A stretch of DNA of 64,000 bases. It comes from Deltaproteobacteria bacterium. Its GTDB lineage: Bacteria; Myxococcota_A; UBA9160; UBA4427. The DNA lies in contig JADJOR010000005.1 of assembly GCA_016713665.1 (NCBI GenBank), positions 620,001 through 684,000 on the forward strand, in the 5' to 3' direction. The notes beneath the pieces are model-generated. The model had not been told where the DNA came from, did not search any database, and was given only the letters and a program-made list of their open reading frames with translations. Every line of letters starts with the position of its first letter. Position 1 is the first letter of the stretch. Below are positions 1 to 9,536 of this stretch, piece after piece. The position numbers and the translations under genes were made by a program.

Positions 1-1
1 C

Positions 2-145
2 GACGCGGGCTTCGAGGTCGACGGCAACGACACCTATCACGAGATCCAGGCACGGCTCGCGGCCGAAGCGAGCGAGGGCAGGACGCAGTTCCGGATTCCC
101 GGTGGCGGCGAGCAGCTGCTGCGCCCCGAGGTCGTGCGCGCATGA
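2..145 (+). CDS. 3' end of an unidentified gene upstream of bioF (partial)
   Basis: Only the last 47 codons are inside the window. They read in frame 2 and end in the motif FRIPGGGEQLLRPEVVRA before TGA. The stop overlaps the bioF start (ATGA at 142-145), so the gene is probably co-transcribed and translationally coupled with bioF. That position suggests another biotin-pathway gene, but the tail does not resemble the C-termini of BioB or BioA that I know, so no function is assigned. Confidence 0.6.
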   Translation, partial: DAGFEVDGNDTYHEIQARLAAEASEGRTQFRIPGGGEQLLRPEVVRA

Positions 146-1359
146 AGGGCCGGGCCCTCGACGCCGTCGCCGACGAGGTCCTCGGCGCGATCCGCGCGCG
201 GGGGACGCATCGACGCATGCGCGTGCTCGACGGGCCCCAGGCGCCGCGCATGCGGGTCGACGGGCGCGAGGTGCTGCTCTTCGCGGGGAGCAACTATCTC
301 GATCTCGCGTGCCACCCGGAGGTCGTCGCGGCGGCGGAGCGCGGGGCGCGGGAGTACGGCTGTGCGGCGGGCGGATCGCGGCTGATCAACGGGAACCTCG
401 CCTGCCACGAGGCGCTCGAGAGCGAGCTCGCGGCGTTCTTCGAGCAGCCCGCGGCGCTCGCGTTCGCGACCGGCTACATGGCGAACGTCGGCGTGATTCC
501 GGCGCTGGTGGGGCAGGGCGACGTGCTCGTCTCGGACGAGCTGAACCACGCCTCGATCATCGACGGCGCGAAGCTCGCGCGCTGCGAGGTCGCCGTCTTC
601 CGCCACGGCGACGTCGATGCCTTCGCCGAGACCCTCGCCCGCGTGCGGCCCCGTGCGCGGCGCGTGCTCGTCGCCGTCGACGGCGTCTACAGCATGGACG
701 GCGACGTGGCCCCCATCGCCGAGCTCACGAAGCTCGCCCACGACCAGGACGCGATCGTGCTCCTCGACGACGCCCACGGCACGGGAACCCTCGGCCCCCG
801 CGGCCGCGGCAGCGCCGAGGCCGCGGGCTGCCTCGCCGACGTCGACGTCCTGATGGGCACCCTCGGCAAGTCGCTCGGCGCCTTCGGCGCCTTCGTCGCC
901 GGATCGACCCGCCTGCGCGAGCTGCTCGTGAACACCGCCCGTAGCTTCATCTTCTCCTGCGCGCTCTCGCCGGCCCAGGTCGAGGCGGCCCGCGCGGCCC
1001 TGCGCGTCGTCGCGGCGGAGCCCTGGCGCCGCGAGCGCCTCGCCGCGAACTGCGATCGCCTGCGCGCGCGCCTCGCGTCCCACGGCATCCCGACGGCGCC
1101 CAGCACGACCCACATCCTCCCCGTCCGGATCGGCGAGAACGCGCCGACGATGGCCGTCTGCGAGGCGCTGCTCGAGCGCGGATATTATGCGCAGGGCATC
1201 CGCCATCCCTCGGTCCCGCGCGGCACCGCCCGCCTGCGCATCACGCCGATGGCGACCCATCGCGAGGACGAGCTCGACGGGCTCGCGGACGCGATCGCGG
1301 AGGTCTGCGGGGCGCTCCGCGTGGACGACGCGGCGCTCCGCGCGCAGCACTCGGCCTGA
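142..1359 (+). CDS. bioF: 8-amino-7-oxononanoate synthase (AONS)
   Basis: This is a 405-residue PLP enzyme of the alpha-oxoamine synthase family. AONS condenses pimeloyl-CoA or pimeloyl-ACP with L-alanine in biotin synthesis. Visible landmarks are the substrate-loop motif AGSNYLDLACHPEV, LNHASIIDGAKLA, GVYSMDGD, the cofactor-contacting DDAHGTGTLG (His212), and the PLP-lysine motif GTLGKSLGAFGAF with Lys243. Length is slightly above the usual 385-390. KBL and ALA synthase are related families, but the adjacent bioD gene 6 bp downstream settles the call. The start codon overlaps the stop of the preceding gene. Confidence 0.95.
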   Translation: MKGRALDAVADEVLGAIRARGTHRRMRVLDGPQAPRMRVDGREVLLFAGSNYLDLACHPEVVAAAERGAREYGCAAGGSRLINGNLACHEALESELAAFFEQPAALAFATGYMANVGVIPALVGQGDVLVSDELNHASIIDGAKLARCEVAVFRHGDVDAFAETLARVRPRARRVLVAVDGVYSMDGDVAPIAELTKLAHDQDAIVLLDDAHGTGTLGPRGRGSAEAAGCLADVDVLMGTLGKSLGAFGAFVAGSTRLRELLVNTARSFIFSCALSPAQVEAARAALRVVAAEPWRRERLAANCDRLRARLASHGIPTAPSTTHILPVRIGENAPTMAVCEALLERGYYAQGIRHPSVPRGTARLRITPMATHREDELDGLADAIAEVCGALRVDDAALRAQHSA

Positions 1360-1365
1360 CGCACG

Positions 1366-2043
1366 ATGCGCGGCCTCTTCGTCACGGGAACCGACACGAA
1401 CGTGGGCAAGACCCTCGTCGCCTGCGCCCTCGCCCGCGGCCTGCGCTCGGCGGGGATCGACGTCGGCGTCATGAAGCCGGCGGAGACCGGTGTTCCCGCA
1501 TCCGGACCGACCGATGCCCAGGCGCTGCGGCACGCGGCGGGCGTCGAGGATCCGATCGAGCTGATCTGCCCCGAGCGCTTCGCGCTGCCGGCCTCGCCCG
1601 AGGTCGCCGCCCGCGCCGAGAACCGCGCCGTCTCGCTCGTTGCGATCCGTGCCGCGTGGAAGCGCCTCGCGCAACGCCACGCCTTCATGTTGGTCGAAGG
1701 CGCGGGCGGTCTCCTCGTTCCGATCGATCGGGAGACCGACATGGCCGACCTCGCCCGCGAGCTCGGTCTGCCGGTCCTGCTCGTGATCCGCGCCCGGCTC
1801 GGGACGATCAATCACACGCGCCAGAGCCTCGAGTGCGCCGCCGCGCGCGGGCTCGAGGTCTTCGGCGTGGTGATCTCCCACGCGGATGGGCCTCTCTCGC
1901 CCGCCGACGTGCTCAATCTGGCGAGCCTGCGCGAGCGGCTCGGCGGGCTCCTCGTCGGCGAGGCTCCCCCGCTCGCCCCGGGCGAGGCGCCTTCGCCTCG
2001 ATCCGTCGGTCTCGATGCGGTCCTGCGCGCCGTGCGCGGTTGA
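1366..2043 (+). CDS. bioD: ATP-dependent dethiobiotin synthetase
   Basis: A 225-residue P-loop NTPase that closes the ureido ring of dethiobiotin from 7,8-diaminopelargonic acid, CO2 and ATP. The N-terminus carries the typical Walker A GTDTNVGKT at residues 8-16 (Lys15). MKPAETG at about 37-43 is the BioD substrate motif, and VEGAGGLLVPI is the family signature near the nucleotide site. It follows bioF after 6 bp, so the two form one operon. The product-forming neighbours bioA and bioB are not in the window, except possibly upstream of base 1. Confidence 0.95.
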   Translation: MRGLFVTGTDTNVGKTLVACALARGLRSAGIDVGVMKPAETGVPASGPTDAQALRHAAGVEDPIELICPERFALPASPEVAARAENRAVSLVAIRAAWKRLAQRHAFMLVEGAGGLLVPIDRETDMADLARELGLPVLLVIRARLGTINHTRQSLECAAARGLEVFGVVISHADGPLSPADVLNLASLRERLGGLLVGEAPPLAPGEAPSPRSVGLDAVLRAVRG

Positions 2044-2123
2044 GGCCAGGCGAGGACGAGCGAAAACGGACGAGGTGTGCGAACGGTACGGGTGATTCAT
2101 CCGGCGCCCGAACGGAGGATCCC

Positions 2124-3923
2124 ATGAAGCGACGCCCTCTGGTGTTGGTTGCTCTCGTCGGCCCCCATGCGCTCCCCCCTCGTTCCCCGCGTCCGTCACC
2201 GCCCATCGAACTGGCCCCGACTCCGATTCTGGCCCTCGGCCTGGTCCTGTTGATGGGATGGGCGCTCGCCGCGTGCCGCTCTCCGGGTGGCGAGACCGTC
2301 GCCGCCGATCCCGCCGCCCGCGCGAGCTCGGGTCACGGCTCGGGTCACGCCCCGGGCGCACCGCGCGGCGTCGAGCTGCTGCCCGGCGTCGGCGACGTCC
2401 ACCTCCCGATCACGACCGACGACGAGCTCGCCCAGGCCTACTTCGACCAGGGGCTCGCGCTGCTCTACGGCTTCAACCACGACGAGGCGGCGCGCTCGTT
2501 CCGCCGCGCGGCCGAGCTCGATCCCGACGCCGCGATGCCGTGGTGGGGCCTCGCCCTCGCGATCGGCCCCAACTACAACGACACCGGTGTCGACGCGGCG
2601 CGGGCGGAGGCGACCCACGAAGCCGTGGAGACCGCGCTCGCCCGAGCACCCCGAGCGAGCGAGCGGGAGCAGGCCTACGTCCAGGCGATTTCGAAGCGTT
2701 ATGCGTCGCCCGATCCCGCTTCCGACTGGCTCGCCTTCCACCACGACTACAGCGCGGCGATGCGCGAGCTCGTGCAGCGCTACCCCGACGATCTCGACGC
2801 AGCGACCCTGTTCGCCGAGAGCCTGATGATGCTCCGGCCCTGGCAGCTCTGGACGGCCGCGGGCGAGCCGGCACCGGGCACGCTCGAGCTCGTCGCCGTG
2901 CTCGAGGACGTCCTGCGGCGCGACCCGAGACACCTCGGCGCGAATCACTTCTACATCCACACGGTCGAGGCCTCGAAGAACCTCGAGCGCGCGATCCCGT
3001 CGGCCGAACGCCTGACGACCCTGGCCCCCGGCGCCGGTCATCTCGTCCACATGCCCGGCCACATCTTCCTCCAGACCGGCGACTACGACGTCGCCGCAGA
3101 GACGAACGTCGCCGCCGCCGAGGCCGATCGCCGCTTCGTCGAGCGCACCGGCGCGACGGGCATGTATCCGCTGATGTACTGGACACACAACATCCACTTC
3201 ATCGCCTACGCCCGGATGCAGCAGGGACGCTACGACGAGGCGCTCGAGGCCGCGCGCGGGATGGTGCGGAACGTCGAGCGGGGCGTCTCGGAGATGCAGA
3301 TGCTCGAGGGCTTCGTCACGTATCCGCTCTCGGTGATGCTCGCCTTCCGGAAGCACGAGGCGATCCTCGCGGAGCCGGCGCCCGATCCCGACTGGAAGCT
3401 CGCCGTCGCCTTCCACCATTATGCGCGCGGCGTCGCCCATGCGGCCCGGGGCGAGCTCGACCGGGCGGTGGCGGAGCGGGATCGCTTCGCTGCGGCCGTC
3501 GGAGCCCTGCCGAAGGACGCCCGATTCCTGATCAACAACGCCGCCACCGACTTCCTCGCGGTCGCCGCCGCGGTCCTCGAGACCGAGCTCGCCACGGCGC
3601 GCGGTGAGAACGAAAAGGTCCCGGGGCTCTGGCGCGTCGCGGCCGAACGCCAGGCCCTGCTCCAATACGACGAGCCACCGCCGTGGTACGAGCCCATCGC
3701 GGGGCGCGAAGCCGCAGCGCTCCTGCGAGCGGATCGAAGCCGAGAGGCGGAGGCCCTGTTCCGACGCGCGCTCGACGTGAAGCCCCGGGACGGTCGGCTC
3801 CTCTTCGGGCTCTGGCAGAGCCTGCTCGCCCAGGGGCGCCGCGCGGACGCGGCGCTCGTCGAGCGTCCCTTCCGCGCAGCCTGGAATTCGTCGACCGAGC
3901 CGCTGCGACTCGACGATCTTTGA
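2124..3923 (+). CDS. TPR-repeat lipoprotein
   Basis: A 599-residue predicted lipoprotein. The ATG at 2124 has a GGAGG ribosome site 5 bp upstream. The lipobox LAAC puts the lipidated cysteine at residue 51, which is unusually far in; the true start may be a non-ATG codon closer to the hydrophobic stretch LALGLVLLMGWALAAC. After the cysteine come tetratricopeptide-like helices (AYFDQGLALLYGFNHDEAARSFRRAAELDP and a C-terminal pair near 520-590). The conserved patches NHFYIHTVEAS and HMPGHIFLQTGDY recur in a widespread TPR family of unknown function. Probably envelope-attached and protein-binding; no enzymatic role is supported. Confidence 0.8.
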   Translation: MKRRPLVLVALVGPHALPPRSPRPSPPIELAPTPILALGLVLLMGWALAACRSPGGETVAADPAARASSGHGSGHAPGAPRGVELLPGVGDVHLPITTDDELAQAYFDQGLALLYGFNHDEAARSFRRAAELDPDAAMPWWGLALAIGPNYNDTGVDAARAEATHEAVETALARAPRASEREQAYVQAISKRYASPDPASDWLAFHHDYSAAMRELVQRYPDDLDAATLFAESLMMLRPWQLWTAAGEPAPGTLELVAVLEDVLRRDPRHLGANHFYIHTVEASKNLERAIPSAERLTTLAPGAGHLVHMPGHIFLQTGDYDVAAETNVAAAEADRRFVERTGATGMYPLMYWTHNIHFIAYARMQQGRYDEALEAARGMVRNVERGVSEMQMLEGFVTYPLSVMLAFRKHEAILAEPAPDPDWKLAVAFHHYARGVAHAARGELDRAVAERDRFAAAVGALPKDARFLINNAATDFLAVAAAVLETELATARGENEKVPGLWRVAAERQALLQYDEPPPWYEPIAGREAAALLRADRSREAEALFRRALDVKPRDGRLLFGLWQSLLAQGRRADAALVERPFRAAWNSSTEPLRLDDL

Positions 3924-4003
3924 AAAAATCTGGCTCGAAAGTCCCGGGCTCGGGCTAATCGTCTGCTCCGAACGCGCCAAGGCCGAACAGGAGCCAAGCC
4001 ACG

Positions 4004-6244
4004 ATGTCCGCGAGCCCGGCCCACCCGACGCCCGATCGCCCCCGCCCGACCGGTCGAGCGAGCTTCCTGATCGGCTTCTTCGTCCTGCTGACCCTCGTCT
4101 CCGCGCTCTACGGCGCCGGGGTCAAGCCGCTGCTCAAGGCCGGCGGGATCATCGCGCTCGAGAGCGACTCCGCCGACGCCAAGAAATGGCTCCACGAAGG
4201 TCTCGGCGTCTCCTCCCCCGACGTCGTCGCGATCTTCTCCTCCGACCCCTCGGAGGAGCTCTCCGCCCTCGACACGGATTTCTACGACGAGATCGAGCCG
4301 GTCCTCGAGGCGCTGGCCGAGGACGAGACGGTCGAGTCGGTGACGTCGTATTTCGATTCGGGCCTCGTCTCGATGGTCTCGGAGGACGAATCGCAGACGG
4401 TCGTCTTCATCGCACTGAAGGGCGACGACAGCGACAAGAGCCGTGCCCTGCCGAAGCTGCGCGAGACGCTCGCGGGCTCGAGCCTGGAGGTGAAGCTCGG
4501 CGGCGCCCTGCCGGCGGAGGCCTTCGCCCAGGAGACGGCCTTCCGGGACCTCGCCCGCGGCGAGCTGATCGCCGCGCCGATCATCGTGCTCCTGCTCTTC
4601 TACTTCTTCCGCGGCGTCACGGCGACGCTGCTGCCCGTCGCCATCGCCGGCTTCGCGATCCCGACGACCCTCGCCGGCCTGCGCGTCCTGACCCATCTGA
4701 TGGACGTGTCGGTTTTCGCGCTCAACGTCGCGAGCATCATCGGCATCGGACTCGCGGTCGACTACTCGCTGCTCGTCGTGACGCGCTTCCGCGAGGAGAT
4801 CGCGAGCGGCCTCGACATCGACGCCGCCCTCGCGCGCACGATGAAGACCGCGGGACACGCGATCCTCGTCTCCGGTCTGACCGTCGCGGCCTCGCTCGCC
4901 GGGCTGATCGTGTTCCCGATCATGGTCCTCAAGTCCATCGCGGTCTCGGGCATCATGGTCGTCGGCTTCGCGATGCTGGGCGCCCTCGTGCTGCTGCCGG
5001 CGCTCCTGGCCCATTTCGGTCACCGCCTCGTCGGCAAGCAATCCCACGCGACGACGCCGATGGCGCGCCAGCTGCGGGTCTTCGCCCAGTGGGTGATGCG
5101 TTGGCCGGTGAGCCTGACCGTCGTGACGACGCTCTTCCTGCTCGCCCTCGGCTCCCCTGCGCTGCGCATGAAGAGCGCGATGCCCGACTCGAAGATCTTC
5201 ACCCCCGGCGCCGAGGTCCGCGTCGTCGACGAGATCCTCGAGTCGAAGGCGGGCGGTTTCGGCAATCAGCCGCTCACGCCGATCCTGGTCGCCGCCCGCT
5301 CGAAGAGCGATTTCCTGGCCCCCGGCGAGGCCGAGAAGCTGATCGGATACGTCCAGGCACTGAAGGCGCTGCCCGGCGTCGACCGCGTCGAGAGTCCCTT
5401 CGCGAGCGGGGCGCTCTCGCATCCCGAGGACGTGCCGCGCCTGCTCGCCGATCCCTCGAGCTTGTCGAGCGAGGAGCAGGACTTCCTGAAGGACACCCTG
5501 CGCGGCGAGCTCGCCCTGATCTACGTCTACGCGGAAGCCGCCTGGCGCTCGAACGAGGCCGGCGAGCTCGTCGGTCGCATCCGCGCGGTCCCGGCGCCGG
5601 ATCTCGTCGTGCGGGTCGGGGGCCCGACGGCCGAGAACTACGACGGACGCCGGGCGCTCTCCGACTATCTGCCGACCGTCTTCTGGATCATCGTCGTGAC
5701 CAACATCGTGATCCTGTTCCTGGCCTTCGGCTCGGTCGTGATCCCGTTCAAGGCGATCGCGATGAACGTCGTCTCCGTCGCCGCGAGCTTCGGTGCCCTG
5801 GTCTGGATCTTCCAGGACGGACATCTGCGGGGCCTGCTGCAATTCGAGACCCAGAGCGGGATCGAGGTGACGGTCCCGGTCGTCCTGCTGGCGGTCGTCT
5901 TCGGCCTGTCGATGGACTACGAGATCTTCATGCTCTCCCGCATCAAGGAGGAGTTCGACCAGAGCGGCGACAACACCTCGAGCGTCGCCATCGGCCTCGA
6001 GCACACGAGCAGCATCATCACCCGCGCCGCGCTGCTCCTGATCGCCGTCGTCGGCGCCTTCGCCTTCGGCGAGTTCATCTTCGTGAAGGAGATCGGGGTC
6101 GGCCTCGTCGTCGCGATCTTCCTCGACGCGACGATCGTGCGCTGCGTGCTCGTGCCGTCGACGATGAAGCTGCTCGGCAATCTCAACTGGTGGTCGCCGG
6201 CCTGGCTGAAACGCCTCTGGAATCCGAGCTTCCGGGGGCTGTAG
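4004..6244 (+). CDS. MMPL/RND-family membrane exporter
   Basis: A 746-residue inner-membrane protein. One transmembrane helix near residues 20-40 is followed by a periplasmic loop, then a cluster of helices (about 185-350) containing the RND-type segment NVASIIGIGLAVDYSLLVVTRFREEI. A second periplasmic domain and a second helix cluster (about 560-720) follow, with the parallel motif LLAVVFGLSMDYEIFMLSRIKEEF. This duplicated layout and the GLxxDY(S/E) motifs are typical of MMPL transporters, which export lipids or hydrophobic small molecules using the proton gradient. The ATG has an AGGAG site about 10 bp upstream. The substrate cannot be told from the sequence. Confidence 0.88.
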   Translation: MSASPAHPTPDRPRPTGRASFLIGFFVLLTLVSALYGAGVKPLLKAGGIIALESDSADAKKWLHEGLGVSSPDVVAIFSSDPSEELSALDTDFYDEIEPVLEALAEDETVESVTSYFDSGLVSMVSEDESQTVVFIALKGDDSDKSRALPKLRETLAGSSLEVKLGGALPAEAFAQETAFRDLARGELIAAPIIVLLLFYFFRGVTATLLPVAIAGFAIPTTLAGLRVLTHLMDVSVFALNVASIIGIGLAVDYSLLVVTRFREEIASGLDIDAALARTMKTAGHAILVSGLTVAASLAGLIVFPIMVLKSIAVSGIMVVGFAMLGALVLLPALLAHFGHRLVGKQSHATTPMARQLRVFAQWVMRWPVSLTVVTTLFLLALGSPALRMKSAMPDSKIFTPGAEVRVVDEILESKAGGFGNQPLTPILVAARSKSDFLAPGEAEKLIGYVQALKALPGVDRVESPFASGALSHPEDVPRLLADPSSLSSEEQDFLKDTLRGELALIYVYAEAAWRSNEAGELVGRIRAVPAPDLVVRVGGPTAENYDGRRALSDYLPTVFWIIVVTNIVILFLAFGSVVIPFKAIAMNVVSVAASFGALVWIFQDGHLRGLLQFETQSGIEVTVPVVLLAVVFGLSMDYEIFMLSRIKEEFDQSGDNTSSVAIGLEHTSSIITRAALLLIAVVGAFAFGEFIFVKEIGVGLVVAIFLDATIVRCVLVPSTMKLLGNLNWWSPAWLKRLWNPSFRGL

Positions 6245-6246
6245 GC

Positions 6247-6966
6247 GTGACGGCACGTCGGGCGAAGGCGGGGGCGAGGGCGAGGGCGAAATCCGATCGG
6301 GCGTCCCCGACCGCCTCTCCGCTCTCCGGTGGAGCGGCCCCGGCGCTGACCCACCTGCGCCGCGCCGATCCGAAGCTCGCGCGCGCGATCGACGTGATCG
6401 GCGACTTCACCCTCGGCCGCGAGCTGCGAGAGACGAAGAGCGTCTACGCCGCGCTCGCCGAAGCGATCGTCTCGCAGCAGCTCTCCGGGAAGGCCGCGGC
6501 CACGATCTACGGGCGCGTCTGCGCGCTCTTTCCCGGCGGACGCAGCGGGCCACGCCCCGAGCAGATCCTCGCCGCGAGCGATGTCGAGCTGCGCGGCGCG
6601 GGGCTCTCCGGCGCGAAGGCCCGGGCGCTGCGAGACCTCGCCGAGAAGAGCCTCGCGGGCGAGATCCCGACGCTGGCCCGGGCGCGCCGGCTCGAGGACG
6701 AGGACCTCGTCGAACGATTGTCGGCGGTGCGCGGGATCGGACGCTGGACGGCGGAGATGTTCCTGATCTTCCGACTCGGGCGGCCCGACGTGCTGCCGGT
6801 CGACGACTACGGCGTCCGCAAGGGCTTCGCCCTGGCGTTCGGTCTGCCCGAGCTCCCGAAGCCCCGGGCGCTCGCGGCCCACGGCGCGCGATGGGCTCCC
6901 TACCGGACGGTGGCGAGCTGGTATCTCTGGCGTGTCGCCGACCGCGGGGGTCTCGAGCGCGGCTGA
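6247..6966 (+). CDS. DNA-3-methyladenine glycosylase II-like (HhH-GPD) protein
   Basis: A 239-residue base-excision repair glycosylase starting at GTG 6247, 2 bp after the MMPL stop. The first 35 residues are basic and low complexity. The HhH-GPD fold follows: LAEAIVSQQLSGKAAATIYGR at about 75-95, the helix-hairpin-helix VRGIGRWTAEMF at 161-172, and the catalytic-aspartate loop LPVDDYGVRKG (Asp186/Asp187). This matches the short AlkA/MAG-like family that removes alkylated bases such as 3-methyladenine. No Fe-S cysteine cluster is present, which argues against Nth/MutY. Coupling to a transporter gene is probably positional only. Confidence 0.9.
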   Translation: MTARRAKAGARARAKSDRASPTASPLSGGAAPALTHLRRADPKLARAIDVIGDFTLGRELRETKSVYAALAEAIVSQQLSGKAAATIYGRVCALFPGGRSGPRPEQILAASDVELRGAGLSGAKARALRDLAEKSLAGEIPTLARARRLEDEDLVERLSAVRGIGRWTAEMFLIFRLGRPDVLPVDDYGVRKGFALAFGLPELPKPRALAAHGARWAPYRTVASWYLWRVADRGGLERG

Positions 6967-7067
6967 TGCGGCGGCGCTGCGCCTCGGCTGCCGGCGCGTG
7001 ATGACGAGGCGCACGCGCGCCTACCGACCCGGTCAAGCCCCTCGCCTCTTCCGGCGATAAGCGGGCC

Positions 7068-7523
7068 ATGCTGAAGCCGCCTTCGGATCGCGCAGCCTCC
7101 GGCCGACCCGCCTCGCAGCCGTCCTCGGCGCCGGCGGCGCGGCTGCATGGCGCGGTCCGCCGCGCCGGCCGATTCGGCGCGACCCTCCTCCTCGCGCTCG
7201 GCCTCGCCTTCGCCCTGTCGGCGACGACCGGCTGCATGGTGATGGACGAGCTCGACACCGCCGCCGCGAAGATGCCGACCACGAACAAGAAGGACGCGAA
7301 GCCCGCGGCGAGCGCGAAGACGATGACGCCCGCCGAGCGGCTCGCCGCCGCGAAGAGCGCAGTCAACGAACGTTCGAAGCAGTGGTGGAAGGAGGCGAAG
7401 ACGATGACGCCGGGCGAGAAGCCCGCGGGCATCGTGAATTGCCGCCTCAGCGACGGCGTCCGCTTCATGTCGAAGGACGACTGCATCGTCCAGGGCGGCA
7501 GGCCGGCGGACGGCTCGAGCTGA
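7068..7523 (+). CDS. Small predicted lipoprotein, unknown function
   Basis: A 151-residue protein with a basic N-terminus, a hydrophobic stretch (FGATLLLALGLAFALSA) and a lipobox ending in TTGC at about residue 56, so it is probably a lipoprotein with a long leader. The mature part is rich in Lys and Ala and contains an imperfect internal repeat: AKTMTPAERLAAAK and, 30 residues later, AKTMTPGEKPAG. The C-terminus has two cysteines (NCRLSDGVRFMSKDDCIVQGGR) that could form a disulfide. I do not recognise the family. It stands alone between the glycosylase and the esterase genes. Confidence 0.65.
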   Translation: MLKPPSDRAASGRPASQPSSAPAARLHGAVRRAGRFGATLLLALGLAFALSATTGCMVMDELDTAAAKMPTTNKKDAKPAASAKTMTPAERLAAAKSAVNERSKQWWKEAKTMTPGEKPAGIVNCRLSDGVRFMSKDDCIVQGGRPADGSS

Positions 7524-7625
7524 GAGCGCCTCGACCCACCTTTGCTCCGACGGGGCGCCGCCGTTAGAGTCGGCGCGTCGCGAATTTCAGGTCGGCGAGG
7601 CGACGCTCGCCGGAGTCGGGTCGGA

Positions 7626-9185
7626 TTGAGCAGCACCGTTTCGACGAGATCAGGCCAGCTCGAAGGCGAGTCCTTCGGCGGGGGCGTCCGATTCCGGGGC
7701 GTCCCCTTCGCGAAGCCGCCGATCGGCCCGCTCCGCTTCCGGGCGCCCGAGCCCCCCGAGCCCTGGACCGGCGTGCGCGACGCCCGCGACTACGCGCCGT
7801 CGGCGCCCCAGATCGGCCCGGTCAATCGGATCATCCGCGGCTTGATCGGCGCGGCGGGGAGCCGCCAGAGCCAGGACTGCCTCTACCTCAACGTCTGGAC
7901 ACCGAAATGCGACGGCGCGCGACGCCCCGTCATGGTCTGGCTGCACGGCGGCGCCTTCATCCTCGGCTCCGGCTCGACCTCGCTCTACTCGGGCGAGCAG
8001 CTCGCGACCCGCGGCGACGTCGTCGTCGTGACCCTGAACTACCGCCTCGGCGCCCTCGGCTTCCTGTCCTGGAAGGACGCCTGCGTCGGCTCCGACGTCC
8101 CGCCGGCGAATCTCGGCCTGCGCGATCAGATCCTCGCCCTCGCCTGGGTGCGCGACAACGTCGAGGCGTTCGGCGGAGATCCGGAGAACGTGACGGTCTT
8201 CGGCGAATCGGCCGGGGCGATGAGCATCGGAACACTGCTCGGTGTCCCTTCGGCACGCGGGCTCTTCCACAAGGCGATCCTCCAGAGCGGCGCCGCCCAC
8301 AACGTCTCGACCCCGGAGAAGGCGGCCCAGATCGCAGCGCAGTTCTTCGAGCTGCTCGGCATCGATGCCCCTTCGCCCGAGGCGCTCGCGGAGATCCCGG
8401 TCACCCGACTGATGGAGGCCCAGGCACGGGCCACCGTCGGCATCGGGCTCGAGAACGGCATGATGGCCTGGCAGCCCTGCATCGACGGCGACCTGATCCC
8501 CGAGAATCCGCTCGCGGCGATCGATCGCGGGGACGCCCGGGACGTTCCGATCCTGATCGGGACCAACCGCGACGAATACCGGCTGTTCACCTTCTTCGAC
8601 CGCGATCACGTGAACGACGCCCAGCTCGCGAGCCGCGTCCGTCGCATCGCACACCGCGGCCAGCAGGAGGACGCGGCCCTCGCCGAGCGCATCCTGAACA
8701 CCTACGGCCCCCCCACCGGCACCCGCGACCCCGGCGCGAGCGAGCGATGGATCGCGCTCCAGGGCGACCGAATCTTCCACTTCCCCGCGACGCGCCTGGC
8801 CGATGCCCAATCGGTTCACCAGCCCATGACCCACGCCTATCTCTTCGAGTGGACGCTGCCGCTCGTCGGCGGCGGGCTCGGTGCCTGCCACGGCCTCGAT
8901 CTGCCCTTCGTCTTCGGCGCGACCCGCTCAGGCCTCCTGCGCGTCGGGCTGGTCGCGAATCGCGCGGCCGCGCGACTCGCCGACGTGATGCAGGATGCCT
9001 GGGTCGCCTTCGCGCGCACCGGCGTCCCCGCCGCCAGCGGTCTCCCCGACTGGCCCGCCTACGAGACCCACCGCCGCTACACGATGACCCTCGGCGGCAC
9101 GCGGGGCGTCGTCAAGGACCCGCACGAGGCCGCGCGCGCCTTCTGGGCGCCGCTGATCCCGAACGGCGAGGTCGGCAACGGCTAG
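7626..9185 (+). CDS. Type-B carboxylesterase/lipase
   Basis: A 519-residue alpha/beta hydrolase. The family block QDCLYLNVWTP is followed by the oxyanion motif WLHGGAFILGSG. The nucleophile elbow GESAG has Ser195; the acid is probably in GTNRDEY (about 316-317) and the base is His422 in ACHGLDLPF. These are the three signatures of cholinesterase/para-nitrobenzyl esterase-type enzymes, which hydrolyse carboxylic esters. TTG at 7626 is chosen because the family normally begins just before the GxxFRGVPFA segment and a GGAG lies 11 bp upstream. A TTG at 7542 would add 28 arginine-rich residues. No signal peptide is seen, so it is probably cytoplasmic. Confidence 0.9.
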   Translation: MSSTVSTRSGQLEGESFGGGVRFRGVPFAKPPIGPLRFRAPEPPEPWTGVRDARDYAPSAPQIGPVNRIIRGLIGAAGSRQSQDCLYLNVWTPKCDGARRPVMVWLHGGAFILGSGSTSLYSGEQLATRGDVVVVTLNYRLGALGFLSWKDACVGSDVPPANLGLRDQILALAWVRDNVEAFGGDPENVTVFGESAGAMSIGTLLGVPSARGLFHKAILQSGAAHNVSTPEKAAQIAAQFFELLGIDAPSPEALAEIPVTRLMEAQARATVGIGLENGMMAWQPCIDGDLIPENPLAAIDRGDARDVPILIGTNRDEYRLFTFFDRDHVNDAQLASRVRRIAHRGQQEDAALAERILNTYGPPTGTRDPGASERWIALQGDRIFHFPATRLADAQSVHQPMTHAYLFEWTLPLVGGGLGACHGLDLPFVFGATRSGLLRVGLVANRAAARLADVMQDAWVAFARTGVPAASGLPDWPAYETHRRYTMTLGGTRGVVKDPHEAARAFWAPLIPNGEVGNG

Positions 9186-9197
9186 ACGCCGGGGCGC

Positions 9198-9536
9198 CTA
9201 ACCTCCCGCCATCGCGCCGAGCACGATCAGGACCTCGCTGCCGTCTACGACCTCGCGCGGGAGCGGAGCCGTCATCGGCTCGTGGGAGAGATCGCGCTGG
9301 CACGCGAAGAAGCGAACGAAGGGACGACGCGTTCCACTCGTCTGATCGCGAATCGTCCCGCGCAGCACGGGGAAGTGCGCCTCGAGAGCGTCCAGCACCG
9401 CCACGAGGCTGACCTCGCCTTCTCCGCTCCGCTCGACCTCGAGCACGAGCTCGCCGGCGACGCCGGCGAGATTGCGAAGGTGATGCGGCAGCGTGAGTCG
9501 CACGCGCGCGACGGATCCGGCCTCTACTCCCTCCAT
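9198..9536 (-). CDS. MoaD/ThiS-like small protein ending in Gly-Gly
   Basis: A 112-residue protein. The core (VRLTLPHHLRNLAGVAGELVLEVE, then VLDALEAHFPVLRGTI) fits the beta-grasp fold of MoaD/ThiS sulfur carriers. The final residues VLIVLGAMAGG end in the di-glycine that is adenylated and thiocarboxylated in this family. Its ATG overlaps the stop of the upstream beta-propeller gene (ATGA at 9536), so the two are translationally coupled. No molybdopterin or thiazole gene is near, so a housekeeping MoaD or ThiS role is unlikely. The beta-grasp assignment rests on pattern and the C-terminal GG, not on a search. Confidence 0.72.
   Translation of the reverse strand: MEGVEAGSVARVRLTLPHHLRNLAGVAGELVLEVERSGEGEVSLVAVLDALEAHFPVLRGTIRDQTSGTRRPFVRFFACQRDLSHEPMTAPLPREVVDGSEVLIVLGAMAGG

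Noticed and set aside
37..2361. Very long antisense open frame over bioF and bioD
   Set aside because: It is Arg/Gly/Glu-rich, has no domain pattern and lies opposite clear genes; such frames are expected in GC-rich DNA.
3419..6256. Long antisense open frame (945 codons) over the MMPL gene
   Set aside because: Its composition (His/Asp/Glu/Arg runs) is a complement artefact; the plus-strand MMPL protein has clear membrane helices and motifs.
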